The position numbers and the translations under genes were made by a program. From assembly GCA_951640165.1 (NCBI GenBank), contig OX621254.1:24030001-24094000 (forward strand): DNA of 64,000 nt, in the 5' to 3' direction. Under the pieces are notes generated by a model that was not told where the DNA came from, did no database searches, and was given only the letters and a program-made list of their open reading frames with translations. This document shows positions 10,283-20,451 of the stretch, in pieces. The number at the start of each line of letters is the position of its first letter. Within the stretch, counting starts at the first letter, position 1. The DNA comes from Pseudoips prasinana (lineage: Eukaryota > Arthropoda > Insecta > Lepidoptera > Nolidae).

Positions 10283-11325
10283 ATTTTAATTATGGCAATT
10301 TATTTTTATTTTTGCTTTTAACTTCTCCCTTCGGGCATTAGATGGATTCCCTATATTGAGACAGACAGTATACACACAAGTTCAAAATTTATATATGTAA
10401 ATAACCAACCAGATAACCCAAAATACAAAAAAAATAATTATGGCAATTTATTTTTATTTTTGCTTTTAACTTCTCCCTTCGGGCATTAGATGGATTCCCT
10501 ATATTGAGACAGACAGTATACACACTTAAGTTCAAAATTTATATATGTAAATAACCAACCAGATAACCCAAAATACAAAAAAAATAATTATGGCAATTTA
10601 TTTTTATTTTTGCTTTTAACTTCTCCCTTCGGGCATTAGATGGATTCCCTATATTGAGACAGACAGTATACACACTTAAGTTCAAAATTTATATATGTAA
10701 ATAACCAACCAGATAACCCAAAATACAAAAATTTTAATTATGGCAATTTATTTTTGCTTTTAACTTCTCCTTTCGGGCATTAGATGGATTCCCTATATTG
10801 AGACAGACAGTATACACACTTAAGTTCAAAATTTATATATGTAAATAACCAACCAGATAACCCAAAATACAAAAATTTTAATTATGGCAATTTATTTTTA
10901 TTTTTGCTTTTAACTTCTCCCTTCGGGCATTAGATGGATTCCCTATATTGAGACAGACAGTATACACACTTAAGTTCAAAATTTATATATGTAAATAACC
11001 AACCAGATAACCCAAAATACAAAAATTTTAATTATGGCAATTTATTTTCATTTTTGCTTTTAACTTCTCCCTTCGGGCATTAGATGGATTCCCTATATTG
11101 AGACAGACAGTATACACACTTAAGTTCAAAATTTATATATGTAAATAACCAACCAGATAACCCAAAATACAAAAATTTTAATTATGGCAATTTATTTTTA
11201 TTTTTGCTTTTAACTTCTCCCTTCGGGCATTAGATGGATTCCCTATATTGAGACAGACAGTATACATACTTAAGTTCAAAATTAATATATGTAAATAACC
11301 AACCAGATAACCCAAAATACAAAAA
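10283..11325. repeat. seven-copy 150-bp tandem array (minisatellite)
   Basis: The landmark ACTTCTCCCTTCGGGCATTA starts at about 10321, 10469, 10619, 10763, 10913, 11063 and 11213, so the period is 150 bp (144 and 148 in two units). Units are nearly identical, differing by a few substitutions and a 6-bp deletion in unit 4. No open frame runs through it. It begins 245 bp after the COX5B stop. Confidence 0.95.
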
Positions 11326-11392
11326 AGAAAACAACCTTAAACCAAAAAGAAGTCACGTAGGGAAATTGGCGTATAAAAATAACTAGCTGTGC

Positions 11393-11559
11393 TCCGCGGT
11401 TTACCCGCGTTAAACTTTTTAAATTATAGCCTATGTTTTAATCCAGGGTGTCGGCTAACTCCATACCAAATTTTATTAAAATCACTCCAGCCGTTTAGAC
11501 GGTAAAGAAGTAACAAACATACATTCTCACCAACTTTCGCCTTTATAATATTAGTGTGA
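11393..11559 (-). mobile_element. non-autonomous Helitron
   Basis: Minus-strand 5' end TCACACTAATATTATAAAGG; 3' end CGCGGGTAAACCGCGGAGCA then CAGCTAG, a GC stem just before CTAG. Inserted between A (11392 on +) and T (11560). Nearly identical to 19994-20169. Confidence 0.85.
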
Positions 11560-11651
11560 TATCCTGGGACATTATTCACACACGGCCATTTGATCCCAAA
11601 CTAAGCAGAGCTTGTACTATGGAAACCAGATACTGATATACTACTTTTGTA
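11560..11651 (-). mobile_element. SINE-A 3' part, split by a MITE
   Basis: Minus strand matches the 3' half of SINE-A (compare 60660-60722): TCTGGTTTCCATAGTACAAG, GCTCTGCTTAGTTTGGGATC and a terminal GTCCCAGGATAT. Together with the neighbouring Helitron it forms a composite also present at 19994-20390. After the MITE at 11652 the block resumes with a GC-rich stretch (11820-11910). Confidence 0.75.
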
Positions 11652-11786
11652 CAGACGCCAGCACATCAAGCTACCCCAATCTGTCAAATTTCCCCATTTG
11701 AAAGTGAACCTTATGATTATGTGATAAAGTTGAAAATTTATTAAATAAATTTGACAGATAGGGGTAGCTGGATGTGCTGGCGTCTG
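11652..11786. mobile_element. 135-bp TA-site MITE, copy 1
   Basis: Inverted ends CAGACGCCAGCACATC and complement, flanked by TA on both sides. The paralogous block at 20268 has the unfilled site TTTTGTACATATG, which defines the insertion exactly. Copy 2 (57619-57753) is also 135 bp. TA duplication suggests a Tc1/mariner-type transposase in trans. Confidence 0.9.
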
Positions 11787-11917
11787 TACATATGTATACT
11801 TGTAATGTAGATAATCTCCTTTCCACACAGGCCTCGAGGTGAGGCAGAATGGCGCGCGTTTAGCCTTAACTCTAGCCGCGCGGCGCGCGCGCAACTGCAC
11901 TAGAACCTGCCTGCCTC

Positions 11918-12230
11918 GTGCCCCGTGGTTTTACCCGCGTTAAACTTTTTAAATTATCGCAGCTCCACCCCCGTAGGTGATAGCGTGATAATATGTACCC
12001 TATATGGTGATCCGACCTCTTAAGTAATATTCATGCAGAATTTACAGTAAATCCATGCAGTATTTTTTGAGTTTAGCCCGGACATACATACAGACAAACA
12101 GACAAAAATTCAAAAACGATATTTTTGGCTTCAATATCGATTATAGATCACGCCCGAAGTATTCTTTTAAAAAAATATTCAATGTAAAGTTTCGACTTTC
12201 CTACGATTTTATTATTTATGTACTTATAGA
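11918..12230 (-). mobile_element. non-autonomous Helitron, 3' tip decayed
   Basis: Minus-strand 5' end TCTATAAGTACATAAATAAT followed by AAAATCGTAGGAAAGTC; the 3' hairpin region (ACGCGGGTAAAACCACGG) remains but CTAG has mutated. Same family as 46634-46960 and 62802-63101. Confidence 0.7.
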
Positions 12231-12580
12231 TACTAAAAAATTCTATGCTTTTTGGTCATTTAGAATATTTATTTTTGCCTACAATAAAATTTAGTAGAAC
12301 TATTGAGAAATTCTTTCTGTTGAGTTGAGTGAGTTCTGAGTTTTTACTAGTTCCACTATTCAATAGTAGCTATATTCAAAAGTGGAACTAGAGTGAAAAA
12401 GTCCCTAGTCCTATCCTACGGTATAACTGTTCAGTAGAACTACTGAGAACAAACGGCTTGGCGATCGCAGTTTGATAGTTATAGTTCACAGAAAAATGCT
12501 GCTATTCGTACTCTGGTTGGCTCGGGACGATTTCTGTGCCCCTCACGGGATAAGGTGGGGTCGTGATGTTCTTTGCCTTT
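12231..12580 (-). mobile_element. hAT-like MITE part plus SINE-C part
   Basis: Reverse complement of most of 27755-28095: a decayed copy of the MITE with end GTAGAACTACTGAGAACAAACG, then SINE-C sequence containing the GCGATCGCAG motif. Low coding potential. Confidence 0.65.
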
Positions 12581-12712
12581 CTTTGATAGTAATTATTAAT
12601 GTAGTATAACAAATTTAATCATCTGGCGGGTCTTCAGCACCATCTACCAATCCAGGGTAGGCGCTCTGCGTTAAGCTACGAACGATACACTATCATCACC
12701 GTCATCACCATT

Positions 12713-12965
12713 ACAACTGAAAGCTGTCCACTGCTGGACAAGCCATAATCGCCACGCTTGGCATAGTCATAGTACTCAGAAGGAAACTGCTGCCCGTCCT
12801 CTGATACGGGAAGAGATGGGGTGATGATAGTCTGATTTTCGTCGCCGTCACCACACAGCAAGCAGCAGTTTATCTATAATATGTATGTACTTAGATAAAG
12901 GAGGAGCGAGTAGGAGAACCCGCGTAATGTACATACAAACAATGTAGGTAGGTATTGTTTGTATG
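12713..12965 (-). mobile_element. SINE-C copy in unit 1
   Basis: Minus strand carries the SINE-C order: GCGGGTTCTCCTACTCGCTC, TGCTTGCTGTGTGGTGACGG, then the CGTGGCGATTATGG segment, then GTCCAGCAGTGGAC and an ATG-rich tail. Matches unit 2 (28727-29000) and the copy at 42577. Confidence 0.7.
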
Positions 12966-13478
12966 TATATACAATCGAATTGGTAAATCTTTTCATTAAA
13001 ATAAAATAAAAAAGACTTTATTCACGTAGACTTTAAAAAAGCGCTTTTAAATAGTCAGAACGTATTTTTAGTAATATAGTTGTATACATTATTATTTCTA
13101 GTTACGCAGATATTTAGGTACACATTGTATTGATTGTATGAAAACATTTATAAATTTATTTTATAAATGTTGTCATTTTGAATTCAGCTTACTATGTATT
13201 ATAACAGATATGCTAGCCACGGCTAATCTCTCGGGTCGAATTTCTACGCCCTCCACAGGATGAGATGGGGTGATGATATTCTGATCCTCGCCGCCGTTAC
13301 GATTCCCGGGATTCCCTTGCTAACACATTTCCGGGGGATGTAGGTGTTTCCATCGGCTTTGTTTTTCTAGAAACGTGGCCGAACGAAACGTTCAAACCTT
13401 CCAAACTATTAACTTTTAACTGAATAGCATTATTCTTGCAATGAAAATCGTAAATCTAATCTCAAAAATGGGACATCA

Positions 13479-13637
13479 TCACACTAATATTATAAAGGTG
13501 AAAGTTTTGAGGGTGTATGTTTGTTATTTCTTAACGTCTAAACGGCTGCTGGAGTGATTTTAATAAGATTTGGCATGGAGTTACACAGGCTATAATTTAT
13601 AAAGTTTAACGCGGGTAAAAGCGCAGGGCATAGCTAG
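13479..13637 (+). mobile_element. non-autonomous Helitron in unit 1
   Basis: 5' TCACACTAATATTATAAAGG, 3' ...GCAGGGCATAGCTAG with a weakened stem. The same element lies at the same place in unit 2, so it predates the duplication. Confidence 0.8.
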
Positions 13638-13832
13638 AAAAACATAAAACGCCCGGATTTATAGGTGGTGCTGGTCCGAGGATCGATGGACGAATAAATT
13701 TGTGTTTTCTCATTTTGAGATTAGGTAGTTAAATAACTGCTAACATTTTTGCATTTCGAATGTTCTGTTTGAAATGCAACAAATTTAAAGTACACGCGTG
13801 GACATTTATTTAGTAAACTGCATTATATATGT

Positions 13833-14717
13833 GTTCACCGCTGTTCACCGCTGCATTGGAAGACGTCTTCAAGCTTCTGGACTGGAAATGCTTTGGCATC
13901 AATGTCAATGGCGAGTACATCACTCACCTTCGATTTGCCGATGATATCGTAGTCATGGCTGAGACCATGGAAGACCTCGGTACAATGCTCGATGACCTCA
14001 GCAGAGTCTCTCAACAAGTGGGTCTGAAAATGAACATGGATAAGACGAAAATCATGTCAAACGTCCATGTTACACCCACTCAATTGAAAGTTGGTGACTC
14101 TGCACTCGAAGTTGTAGAGAACTATATTTACCTAGGACAGACCATCCAACTAGGTAGGTCCAACTTCGAGAAGGAGGTCAATCGTAGAATCCAACTCGGA
14201 TGGGCAGCGTTCGGGAAGCTACGTAACATCTTCTCGTCCAAAATACCGCAGTGTCTCAAGTCGAAAGTCTTCGACCAGTGTGTGTTGCCAGTGATGACAT
14301 ACGGAACAGAGACGTGGTCGCTCACTATGGGCCTTATTAGAAGGCTCAAGGTCACCCAAAGAGCAATGGAGAGGGCTATGCTCGGAGTTTCCCTGCGGGA
14401 TCGCATCAGAAATGTCGAAATCCGCAGGCGAACCAAAGTCACCGACATAGCCCGAAGAATTGCCAAGCTGAAGTGGCAGTGGGCAGGGCACATAGCTCGT
14501 AGAGCCGACGGCCGTTGGGGCAGAAAGGTTCTCGAGTGGCGACCACGAACCGGAAGACGCAGCGTGGGCAGGCCCCCTACAAGATGGACCGATGATCTTG
14601 TGCGGGTCGCTGGAAATCGCTGGATGCGGATAGCGCAAGACCGGCAATTGTGGAGATCTTTGGGGGAGGCCTTTGTCCAGCAGTGGACGTCTTTCGGCTG
14701 ATATGATGATGATGATG
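13833..14717 (+). mobile_element. 5'-truncated RTE-like LINE-A insertion with 11-bp target duplication
   Basis: One open frame (13829-14701) encodes the C-terminal part of a reverse transcriptase: THLRFADDIVVMAETMEDL contains the FADD catalytic motif C, then VVENYIYLGQTIQ, then VMTYGTETWSLTMGLIRRL, then GRPPTRWTDDLVRVAGNRW and a stop in the 3' tail ending (GAT)n. Motif A is missing, so it is truncated and inactive. Flanked by ATTATATATGT at 13822-13832 and 14718-14728. Unit 2 has the unoccupied site. The long intact frame suggests a recent insertion. Confidence 0.9.
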
Positions 14718-14757
14718 ATTATATATGTTCCCAAACATCCGCTACTAATACTCATAT

Positions 14758-14791
14758 TGAAACGGCTGCGTCAAAAAACGCAGCCGTTTCA
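14758..14791. repeat. 14-bp perfect hairpin, also in unit 2
   Basis: Arms TGAAACGGCTGCGT and complement around a 6-nt loop; the unit 2 copy is at 29928-29961. Function unknown. Confidence 0.75.
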
Positions 14792-16729
14792 GTATGGGTA
14801 TAAACTATAATAAGTAATTAGATAATTATCGTATTATATGGGCAGTGGTTACCCTTTTGTCAAGTTGTCCAAGCCGTCCAGTAGGCCTCCGACATGGCTG
14901 TAAGTGTACAACTGTAACCTGATGGCTACAACCGGACCGACAACTTAATATTATTATTCTTATATATTATCTAGGCCCCGAAGTGCGTCATAAATAACAC
15001 ATTGACATTATTTATATATTAACGGGAAATCCCAGCAAGTCGCGAGGAATTACCAACTGGCGAGGAATTCCCGATTTCTGAGGAGATCAGACGCTCGAAT
15101 GAAGAAAGGATAAAACTAGGTCTATAATCATAATAATTCAACCGACAATACCTAATAACGTAGGTACCTGCGGTCTCCATGTAATAGTTATTTGTTATAC
15201 AAGAGTGCAAGTTCTCTTTTTAACCGCATGCTCAATTGTGATAACCGGGCAAGCGAAGGATTATAAAATTGAATCACGAGTGTAGCGAGTGATACAAAAA
15301 TTTGAATCCTGAGCATTTAGCGAGGAAATCAAAAGAGCACAAGACGACAAATCTTGGCACTCGAGTGCAACACGTAACTTTTCATCACACCTCAGCGAGG
15401 AAATGATTGAACTAAACTAAAACTAAAAGTCTCTCTTATTATAAATAGTTTTATTTCAGTTCAGGTATTAATTACTATATTATGATATGTAAGTATTACA
15501 GCACAATCTTTCAATTATAACAAATAATTCTTAGGTATATTTAAGAAAACTTAAAGTAACGTTGCTACAGTTTGAGTGTAATAGAACAGTACAATTGCGC
15601 AAAACAAATTTAAAAAAAAGTACAGCAAGAAGTTTCGGAGTCTTAGTTTTAAATAAATTAAGAAAGTTGTTTGATAAATTCGGCACAATAGAGGTAGAAG
15701 TAAATAGGTTTCATGATATTTTGCATTCACAAACTTAGTGCACACGATGTTCTAAATTCAAATTTACTTTAACGTCTAGAGGATAAAAACGACTTTTCCA
15801 CTCAGATATCGAAGAGCAAAAATACCCTTTCGGAGATGGCGGCACTTCGTGGCGCAAACAACTAAATGCAAACAAACAAATATGTCGATATGACTGTCGT
15901 GTCAAGCGGCATAGAAGTTGATGACACGCATATTGTGCCATCAGCCATGTAAAAAAAAAAATGCTCTTTTTATTTTTTTATTCTTCTTTAGTCTTCCTAC
16001 AGATCAGATGACATCAAACATCGGATGTAAATACCAGTTTACACTAAACCGGTTTTGAACTGTGAACTTGTGACTTGTGATGTGTTTTACTGAAACTGGA
16101 TGGCAAGCGACTTTTTTATTCAGATGCTATTTCATTAAAATCCGTTTGCGTGAAAGAGTAACAAACATACACACTCACAAACTTTCACCTTTATAATATT
16201 AGTGTGATCATGCTGGGACTGTAGCTTATGAAAAGTTAACAACATTTTTAACATTATCTGATACCGATTTCTTTAGTTTAATCGATGATATGTATATATA
16301 TCAAAATTGTCACCATTAAGGACTGATGTAGGCACGGCGTATAACAATACGAGGCAATGCTTTGCACTAATACCTAATCGCAATATCTGTAATGCAACTT
16401 ATCAATGTTGTCAATTTCTGATATTATCTAACACGCATATAATCCAGAAACGAAGCCTATAGGCATGAGACTAAAGTGAATATCGATTCTGAAGTCAAGA
16501 AACGAAATTATTCGAAATGGCGATTTTTTTTGGAAAAGTCATCGTAATATGTTTTTGGACGTGTAAAGAAACAAAGAACATTTTATAAACTAATTGAATA
16601 CAAAAATTAAAACTATACTAATATAGATATTGGAAATAGATTAAAACTACGTACAAACTAAAACCATCATTATAAACTTAAAATCAAAATACTAAATTAC
16701 AAGTTAAAGAACAACTTATAGATAAAAAA
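14792..16729. other. non-coding part of unit 1
   Basis: No gene recognised. It holds AT-rich sequence, a block with recurring AGCGAGGAA / GCGAGT motifs (about 15035-15410), and at 16128-16206 the truncated 5' part of a minus-strand Helitron ending at GTGAT. The part around 15020-15190 has a diverged counterpart near 47440-47610, extending the older duplication leftward. Confidence 0.55.
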
Positions 16730-17010
16730 CCGCTTTCAAGTCGCCATCTGCAGGTAAGGTGCCCAAAAAGCTAGCCACGCTACCTCTTTGGATCGCAAGG
16801 CTTAGGTATGCGTTGGCCGAGGTACATGCCAGCTCTTTGATCACCAGAGTGCTCTACAAGTCGTCTGGACAACTCCTTGACAAAGGACCGCGTTTCTGGG
16901 CCCCAGGGACCCACTGTTTCGACCCCCAACGAAATAAACAAATAGTCATCACCTATGGCATCATATTTACTCCGTTTGGAGTTATCAGCCTCCACTATAG
17001 TAGCGCCTGA
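16730..17010 (-). pseudogene. retrotransposon protein C-terminal fragment (unit 1)
   Basis: Minus strand encodes DYLFISLGVETVGPWGPETR, then SFVKELSRRLVEHSGDQRAG, then LGQRI, followed by a frameshift relative to the unit 2 copy, which continues SLAIQRGSVARFLGTLPADG. This is the end of an insect non-LTR retrotransposon polyprotein. Present in both young units but not upstream of the third BTB gene, so it arrived between the two duplications. Confidence 0.65.
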
Positions 17011-17358
17011 TCGCGAACTTAAAAACAAACTAAGAAATAAAGTAAGTAGGTATATATGATTGCATAAATATTGCGTTAGCAAAAATGAGATTAAAGACCA
17101 GTATAATCAATATCTTATGTAGAGAAAAATAGTCATTTTGTATTATATTTAAATTTACATCAAAATAAAAATGTACCAAATCCTTAACGAATAAATTGTC
17201 GAAGGAGAAAAGTCATCATCATTCTATCTACTTTCAAGAACTATATGCATGTTAAAGTTATCTATATCCTTTAAAAATCTTTATTCTAAATTGTGTAATT
17301 CCACACATTTTATTATTATACTTTTATTTGTCTAAAGAATACTAGTAACCAGTTTCTT

Positions 17359-17391
17359 AGCAGGGGTTTTAAAATTTTTACTGGCAACCCC
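17359..17391 (+). promoter_or_regulatory. upstream block conserved in all three BTB copies
   Basis: AGCAGGGGTTTTAAAATTTT then TACTGGCAACCCC, about 275 bp before the start codon. Copies 2 and 3 keep it (33110-33142 and near 50303-50332) with only one to four changes, although much of the surrounding sequence in copy 3 has diverged. A second conserved stretch, GCCCACTGTGGTA, lies about 170 bp before the ATG. Possible promoter elements; function inferred only from conservation. Confidence 0.4.
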
Positions 17392-17664
17392 GACTATTCC
17401 TAGCCAAGTGTATTTCAATTTAAACCCTTACGGCAAAAGTTGTCCATATCTGTAAACGTAGTGATTAGATTCTTTCTGCTTATCTGGCCCACTGTGGTAG
17501 TGCGCGTAGTTATATATTCTCTTTTTAGTACTGCGTACCAAGTATTTTCAGAAGAGAATACGTGTCGTGGATTGTGTATTCACTTTGAAATTATTAAATT
17601 AATCACTAGAGACTACATTGACTTGGATTAAAATTACGTGTAAAGTAACATCGCTTGTGAAGTT

Positions 17665-18612
17665 ATGGAATTGAAAAACGAAATTGTACAGGAACGTGTA
17701 TTTAGGGCGGACTTTTATATTGACTTTAGTAGAGCAAATATTACAGAGGCAAGGAGTGCCGATTACTACTTGAAAGGTGAAGCAATCTCACTTCAGTTCC
17801 TGACGAAGCTGGTGGTTCAGCCGGGCAGTGTTAAGCATTACTCAGTGTACATAAAGTTCTGTAAGCGGCGCTCTGATGATATCCTCAACTATATTTTCAA
17901 TTCAAACATTAGCGGCGGTATCGGCGGCATGTTGCCTACGCGGATATTATACAATGACAACGTAAATAATAATACAGCGACGGCTACCCGCGACTGGCAA
18001 CTCTATTGCACTTTGCCATGTATTCGTCCCTGGAGATTTACTTTCACTGGGGAGATAGAAGAGAGCCGGGTGTCACCGATGTTGGTGATACCTAAAAACA
18101 CTACTGTTGTGAAGAATAATGTGAAGGCGGTGTGTCCACCTTCAACACCCATTACGTTCGCGGCGCTGTACGATGACGATGTGCTGACAGACTTCGAGCT
18201 GCGCGGCGCCAACGGCGGTGTCCGCGTGCACCGCGCCGCGCTCGCCGCCGCCAGCCCCGTGCTGCGCCGCATGCTGGAGGGAGACTGGCGCGAGGCTGCG
18301 CAAGGCCATGTCGACCTGCCCGACGTCTCGCTGGCCACCCTGCAGCACTTCAAGGACTACGTATACAAGAACTCGATGCCTGCCTCTGGTGCTGAGCACT
18401 TGCTACTACTGGCGTCTCGCTACATGATGACCGACCTGGAACAGCAGTGTGTGCATCGCCTGCTGAATACTGTCTCCGGCGCGAATGCGGTCGATCTTAT
18501 CGAGTTTGCGACTAAGCATAAGATGACGGCTCTGTTAATAGATTTGCTCGAGCGGGTCGAGGTTGGCAAGCTCAAGGTGCAAGCAATTCGCAATAATAAC
18601 AAATCCAAATAA
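17665..18612 (+). CDS. BTB/POZ domain protein, copy 1 (MATH-BTB-like)
   Basis: Single-exon gene for a 315-residue protein. Residues 174-290 form a BTB/POZ domain: LTDFELRGANGGVRVHRAAL, ASPVLRRMLEGDWREA, VDLPDVSLATLQHFKDYVY, LLLLASRYMMTDLEQQCVHR, then NAVDLIEFATKHKMTALLID as the following helix pair. This arrangement and the length resemble SPOP/TDPOZ-type proteins, which act as dimeric Cul3 ubiquitin-ligase adaptors; the N-terminal 150 residues (FRADFYIDF..., WQLYCTLPCIRPWRFTFTGE) would then be a divergent MATH-like substrate-binding region, which I cannot confirm by eye. The BTB half is strongly GC-rich, the 5' half AT-rich. The start follows AAGTT and is shared by all three copies. Intact and probably functional. 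No polyadenylation signal stands out except AATAAA near 18663. Confidence 0.85.
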   Translation: MELKNEIVQERVFRADFYIDFSRANITEARSADYYLKGEAISLQFLTKLVVQPGSVKHYSVYIKFCKRRSDDILNYIFNSNISGGIGGMLPTRILYNDNVNNNTATATRDWQLYCTLPCIRPWRFTFTGEIEESRVSPMLVIPKNTTVVKNNVKAVCPPSTPITFAALYDDDVLTDFELRGANGGVRVHRAALAAASPVLRRMLEGDWREAAQGHVDLPDVSLATLQHFKDYVYKNSMPASGAEHLLLLASRYMMTDLEQQCVHRLLNTVSGANAVDLIEFATKHKMTALLIDLLERVEVGKLKVQAIRNNNKSK

Positions 18613-18812
18613 TGAAACATTAAATTTTTTGGTATGTAGGTGTCTATTATACTAATAAGAAAAATAAATGTAATAAGGTTTTATTGTCAATCCTAGTTAC
18701 TCAGAATTATACTTAAGAAATGCCTACTTGTTTATAACTTAGTTGTGCATTTTGCAGCTTCCATACCGTGAAAATTTCGCGCTAACAAACATGTTCCGAC
18801 TGTTTACAAGCA

Positions 18813-19931
18813 AGAGAAACAGCACCTAAACACCATAATTACATTTTTAAACCTATTGATTTCTTTTTACTTTTCAATTTTAGTATTCAGGATAACTCAT
18901 GTTTATATGAATGAATGAATGAATGAACGATTTATTTGTTAGAATACGGGTACATAGAAGATGTTTATGTTTACGTAGGATCATCATATTCTACCAATCT
19001 TGTTGGTGTACAAATTCACATTATTATTACCTGAAAATATTGAACATTACAAAGATTACATTACATTAAAATTACATTACATTATAGATTACATTATATC
19101 ATAGATTAGATTAGATTACATTATAAATTAAATAACATTATAGATTAGATTACATTACATTATCACATTAACTATTCATTACATTAATTAAATTATCATA
19201 CCCAATTAAGTTTAATGTCCACTGTTATAAGGTCTCCTTTATGCTTTTGTCCATAAGAAAATCCTTTACTGAGTAGTACATTTTTTGTAAAAGAATTTTA
19301 AATAAAGTATTTTTAAATTTATTTAAGGTCAAAATTTTAAGTCCATCAGGTACATGGTTATATATTCTGATAGAATAGAAGATACTGCGCCTACCTAAAT
19401 CCGTTCATTTATAACAAAGGTATCAAAGCCCTACTGAAAAGAATAATTTAGCGAATTTCCTTATATTGCTATAAAATAACGGATTCTACTGGTGTTGAGG
19501 ATTTTATGATCACAAATGTTGTATCAATTTAACTATATACAACATGTAACGTAATTAACGCACACCCTCAAACACCCCAATTAGAATATTATGTTGTAAT
19601 CATAATACATACACTGAATTTTTTATTAAACATGTATAGTTATGCATTGTTATTTACTAAATTCGTTACTTGGAATAAAATTTATTTTTCTTATTTTGTA
19701 ATGAATGATGGCATTTGTATAAATACAAATAAAACTGCGATTTTAAGTCTTATAACTTTGATGTACGGTCCATTTCAATTAGTTTTGACTGTACAGGGTT
19801 AATATGACAATAATTTCCGTAGTTTCAATTATTTTGGGTAAAAAACTTACTATTAAAAATGATACAAACCGATTCAGTAAAAGATTCTGAACAAATTATT
19901 TTCAGGATGTGCGTTAATTAACTAACTACTA
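18813..19931. other. repeat-rich spacer after unit 1
   Basis: Holds a (GAAT)n tract at 18907-18928, a low-complexity ATTACATTACATTA stretch at 19040-19165, and at 19384-19545 a CR1-like LINE 3' end matching 35730-35885 (CTACCTAAATCC, TATCAAAGCCCTACTGAAAA). No gene recognised. Confidence 0.6.
19384..19545 (+). mobile_element. CR1-like LINE-C 3' end fragment
   Basis: Nearly the same sequence as the 3' end of the LINE at 34790-35885 (ATACTGCGCCTACCTAAATC ... ATGTTGTATCAATTTAACTA). Truncated at its 5' side. Confidence 0.7.
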
Positions 19932-19997
19932 CTAGTTATTTTTATACGCCATTTTCCCTACGTGACTGTAGGGAAAATGGCGTATAAAAATAACTAG
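19932..19997. repeat. perfect 30-bp inverted repeat at a Helitron edge
   Basis: Arms 19932-19961 and 19968-19997 start CTAGTTATTTTTATACGCCA and are exact complements around 6 nt. The right arm contains the 3' CTAG of the neighbouring Helitron plus its flank; the left arm is the same flank inverted. Confidence 0.9.
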
Positions 19998-20169
19998 CTA
20001 TGCTCCGCGGTTTACCCGCGTTAAACTTTATAAATTATAGCCTATGTTTTAATCCAGGGTGTCAGCTAACTCCATACCAAATTTTATTAAAATCGCTTCA
20101 GCGGTTTAGACGTAAAGAAGTAACAAACATACACACTCACCAACTTTCGCCTTTATAATATTAGCGTGA
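19994..20169 (-). mobile_element. non-autonomous Helitron
   Basis: Same element as 11393-11559, with 5' TCACGCTAATATTATAAAGG and 3' stem CGCGG/CCGCG before CTAG on the minus strand. Its left and right flanks also match those of 11393, so the whole composite was copied. Confidence 0.85.
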
Positions 20170-20395
20170 TATCCTGGGACATTATTCACACACGGCCATT
20201 TGATCCCAAACTAAGCAGAGCTTGTACTATGGAAACCAGATACTGATATACTACTTTTGTACATATGTATACTTATAATGTAGATAATGTCCTTTCCACA
20301 CAAGCCTCGAGGTGAGGCAGGATGGCACCGACGGCACGCTGGCGCGCGTTTATCTTTAACTCTAGCCGCGCGCGCCACTGCACTAGAACGTACCG
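20170..20395 (-). mobile_element. SINE-A 3' part with GC-rich extension
   Basis: Parallel to 11560-11910 but lacking the 135-bp MITE: CTTTTGTACATATG at 20262-20275 is the empty site. Followed by a GC-rich patch of GCGCGC repeats (20330-20390). Confidence 0.75.
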
Positions 20396-20451
20396 GTGGG
20401 CATACCGTATATACTCAATGAATATTGAGTTATATATTATACTAGCTGTTG

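Larger units (their letters stand above)
12608..18812 (+). repeat. segmental duplication unit 1
   Basis: About 6.2 kb that reappears in direct orientation at 28624-34565. Alignment begins at AACAAATTTAATCATCTGG and stops abruptly after GACTGTTTACAAGCA. Identity is very high by eye. The unit holds one BTB gene, a Helitron, a SINE-C and a retrotransposon fragment in common with unit 2, and one LINE-A insertion that is private to it. Confidence 0.95.

Noticed and set aside
15019..15210. 63-residue minus frame conserved in units 1 and 2
   Set aside because: Identity only reflects the young duplication; the counterpart near 47450 has stops, so it is not under coding constraint.
18003..18399. Antisense open frames across BTB copy 1 (and 33758-34154, 51000-51263)
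   Set aside because: They are mirror frames of the GC-rich BTB coding region and show no domain.
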